NCBI GenBank assembly: GCA_021107495.1
Contig: JAIOSR010000466.1
Coordinates: 1-5,074 of the forward strand
Reading direction: 5' to 3'
Length of the DNA stretch: 5,074 bases
From: Desulfobacterales bacterium
Lineage (GTDB): Bacteria > Desulfobacterota > DSM-4660 > Desulfatiglandales > Desulfatiglandaceae
The notes under the pieces were generated by a model. That model was not told the origin of the DNA. It worked only from the letters and a program-made list of their open reading frames with translations, and ran no database searches. Made by a program: the position numbers and the translations under genes. Shown here piece by piece: positions 4,691 through 5,074 of the stretch (positions are counted from its first letter, which is position 1; the number at the start of each line of letters is the position of its first letter).

Positions 4691-5074
4691 TCAGACTTTG
4701 CCGCAATGGCCTTCGAGGTAGGATTGAACCTTGGAGAAGATTTCCGACACCCTCTTGGATGTCGGCAGGGTGTCCCGGATGATCTTAAGATAGGCCCGCT
4801 CTCGGACAAGCTGGAATGTCCGGGGGAAATTCACGTCAAAGATCCAACCCATCTGAAGCAACTTGAAATCATTGAGCGTCCTGAGACAACCTACCCGCAC
4901 AAGACGACCCGACATGAGATCTTCGTAAACTGTTTCGGAAATGTCCGGGGTATCAGGCAGATCGAGTTCTATTGTCTCATTGCGGGTCCCGTTTTTCTGA
5001 GTGTAATAATCGATCACAACGCGCCAGATGTCCAACTTATCGGCATCTCGAAGTAATCTCGAAAAATATAGGCA
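4691..5074 (-). CDS. HD-domain phosphohydrolase, C-terminal part (5' end beyond the window)
   Basis: The minus-strand frame is open to the window edge and gives 127 residues before a TGA. It begins with L-Y-F-S-R-L-L-R-D-A-D-K-L-D-I-W (residues 2-17). R-D-A-D-K-L-D is the last conserved segment of HD-domain metal-dependent phosphohydrolases, where an Asp completes the H...HD...D metal site. The HD dyad itself would lie outside the window. Downstream come I-E-L-D-L-P-D-T-P-D (about 37-46), L-N-D-F-K-L-L-Q-M-G-W-I-F-D-V-N-F (about 67-83) and a terminal helix ending S-Y-L-E. All are typical of a deltaproteobacterial HD protein family of about 230 to 250 residues. Such proteins hydrolyse phosphate esters, often nucleotides; the substrate here is unknown. 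A TTG at 5033-5035 is inside the conserved motif and is not the start. It is convergent with the YcaO gene. Confidence 0.85.
   Translation of the reverse strand, partial: CLYFSRLLRDADKLDIWRVVIDYYTQKNGTRNETIELDLPDTPDISETVYEDLMSGRLVRVGCLRTLNDFKLLQMGWIFDVNFPRTFQLVRERAYLKIIRDTLPTSKRVSEIFSKVQSYLEGHCGKV

Noticed and set aside
4661..5056. Plus-strand 131-residue frame at the right end
   Set aside because: It is the opposite strand of the HD-domain gene, whose protein motifs are clear. The plus-strand translation resembles no family.
1..5074. CRISPR array, tRNA, rRNA or insertion sequence
   Set aside because: There is no regularly spaced repeat-spacer pattern, no cloverleaf or rRNA-like sequence, and no transposase-like frame or matching terminal repeats with target duplication.

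Overview
The window looks like chromosomal DNA of an environmental Gram-negative bacterium, most likely a deltaproteobacterium (Desulfobacterota, perhaps Desulfobacterales-like). Three signals support this: a PEP-CTERM/exosortase-sorted exoprotein with a sigma-54-type promoter far upstream, a long YcaO protein with an N-terminal helical extension, and an HD-domain phosphohydrolase of a type I associate with that group. The lineage is an inference from protein character; no rRNA or tRNA is present to confirm it.

Layout. (i) 1-900 is AT-rich and largely non-coding. It holds a decayed type II toxin-antitoxin pair on the minus strand: a MazF/PemK-like toxin remnant at 228-416, overlapped by the tail of its antitoxin at 389-544. 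A 25-codon minus-strand reading frame at 825-902 has a strong Shine-Dalgarno sequence. (ii) 900-1368 is a dense regulatory region. It contains two GTAA-N4-TTAC palindromes, then a 20-bp tandem repeat whose first copy is a textbook sigma-54 -24/-12 element (GG-N10-GC). After that comes a leader of about 275 nt with a 12-codon reading frame with good ribosome binding site, a perfect 10-bp dyad and a terminator-like hairpin. (iii) 1369-2124 encodes a secreted PEP-CTERM protein, closed by a clear intrinsic terminator at 2146-2178. (iv) 2179-2798 has no convincing gene but contains hairpins and degenerate intergenic repeats. (v) 2799-4526 encodes a 575-residue YcaO protein. (vi) 4691-5074 (minus strand, cut by the window edge) encodes the C-terminal part of an HD-domain phosphohydrolase, convergent with the YcaO gene.

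The genes do not form an obvious operon. The PEP-CTERM gene is a single transcription unit with its own control region and terminator. The YcaO gene stands alone, with no TfuA, dehydrogenase, E1-like or precursor-peptide gene visible beside it. A related 39-bp repeat of the CCCTTGAACCC type flanks it on both sides in inverted orientation. The most interesting elements are the layered control region of the PEP-CTERM gene and the orphan two-part YcaO protein. I did not find a clearly new multi-gene system in this window.
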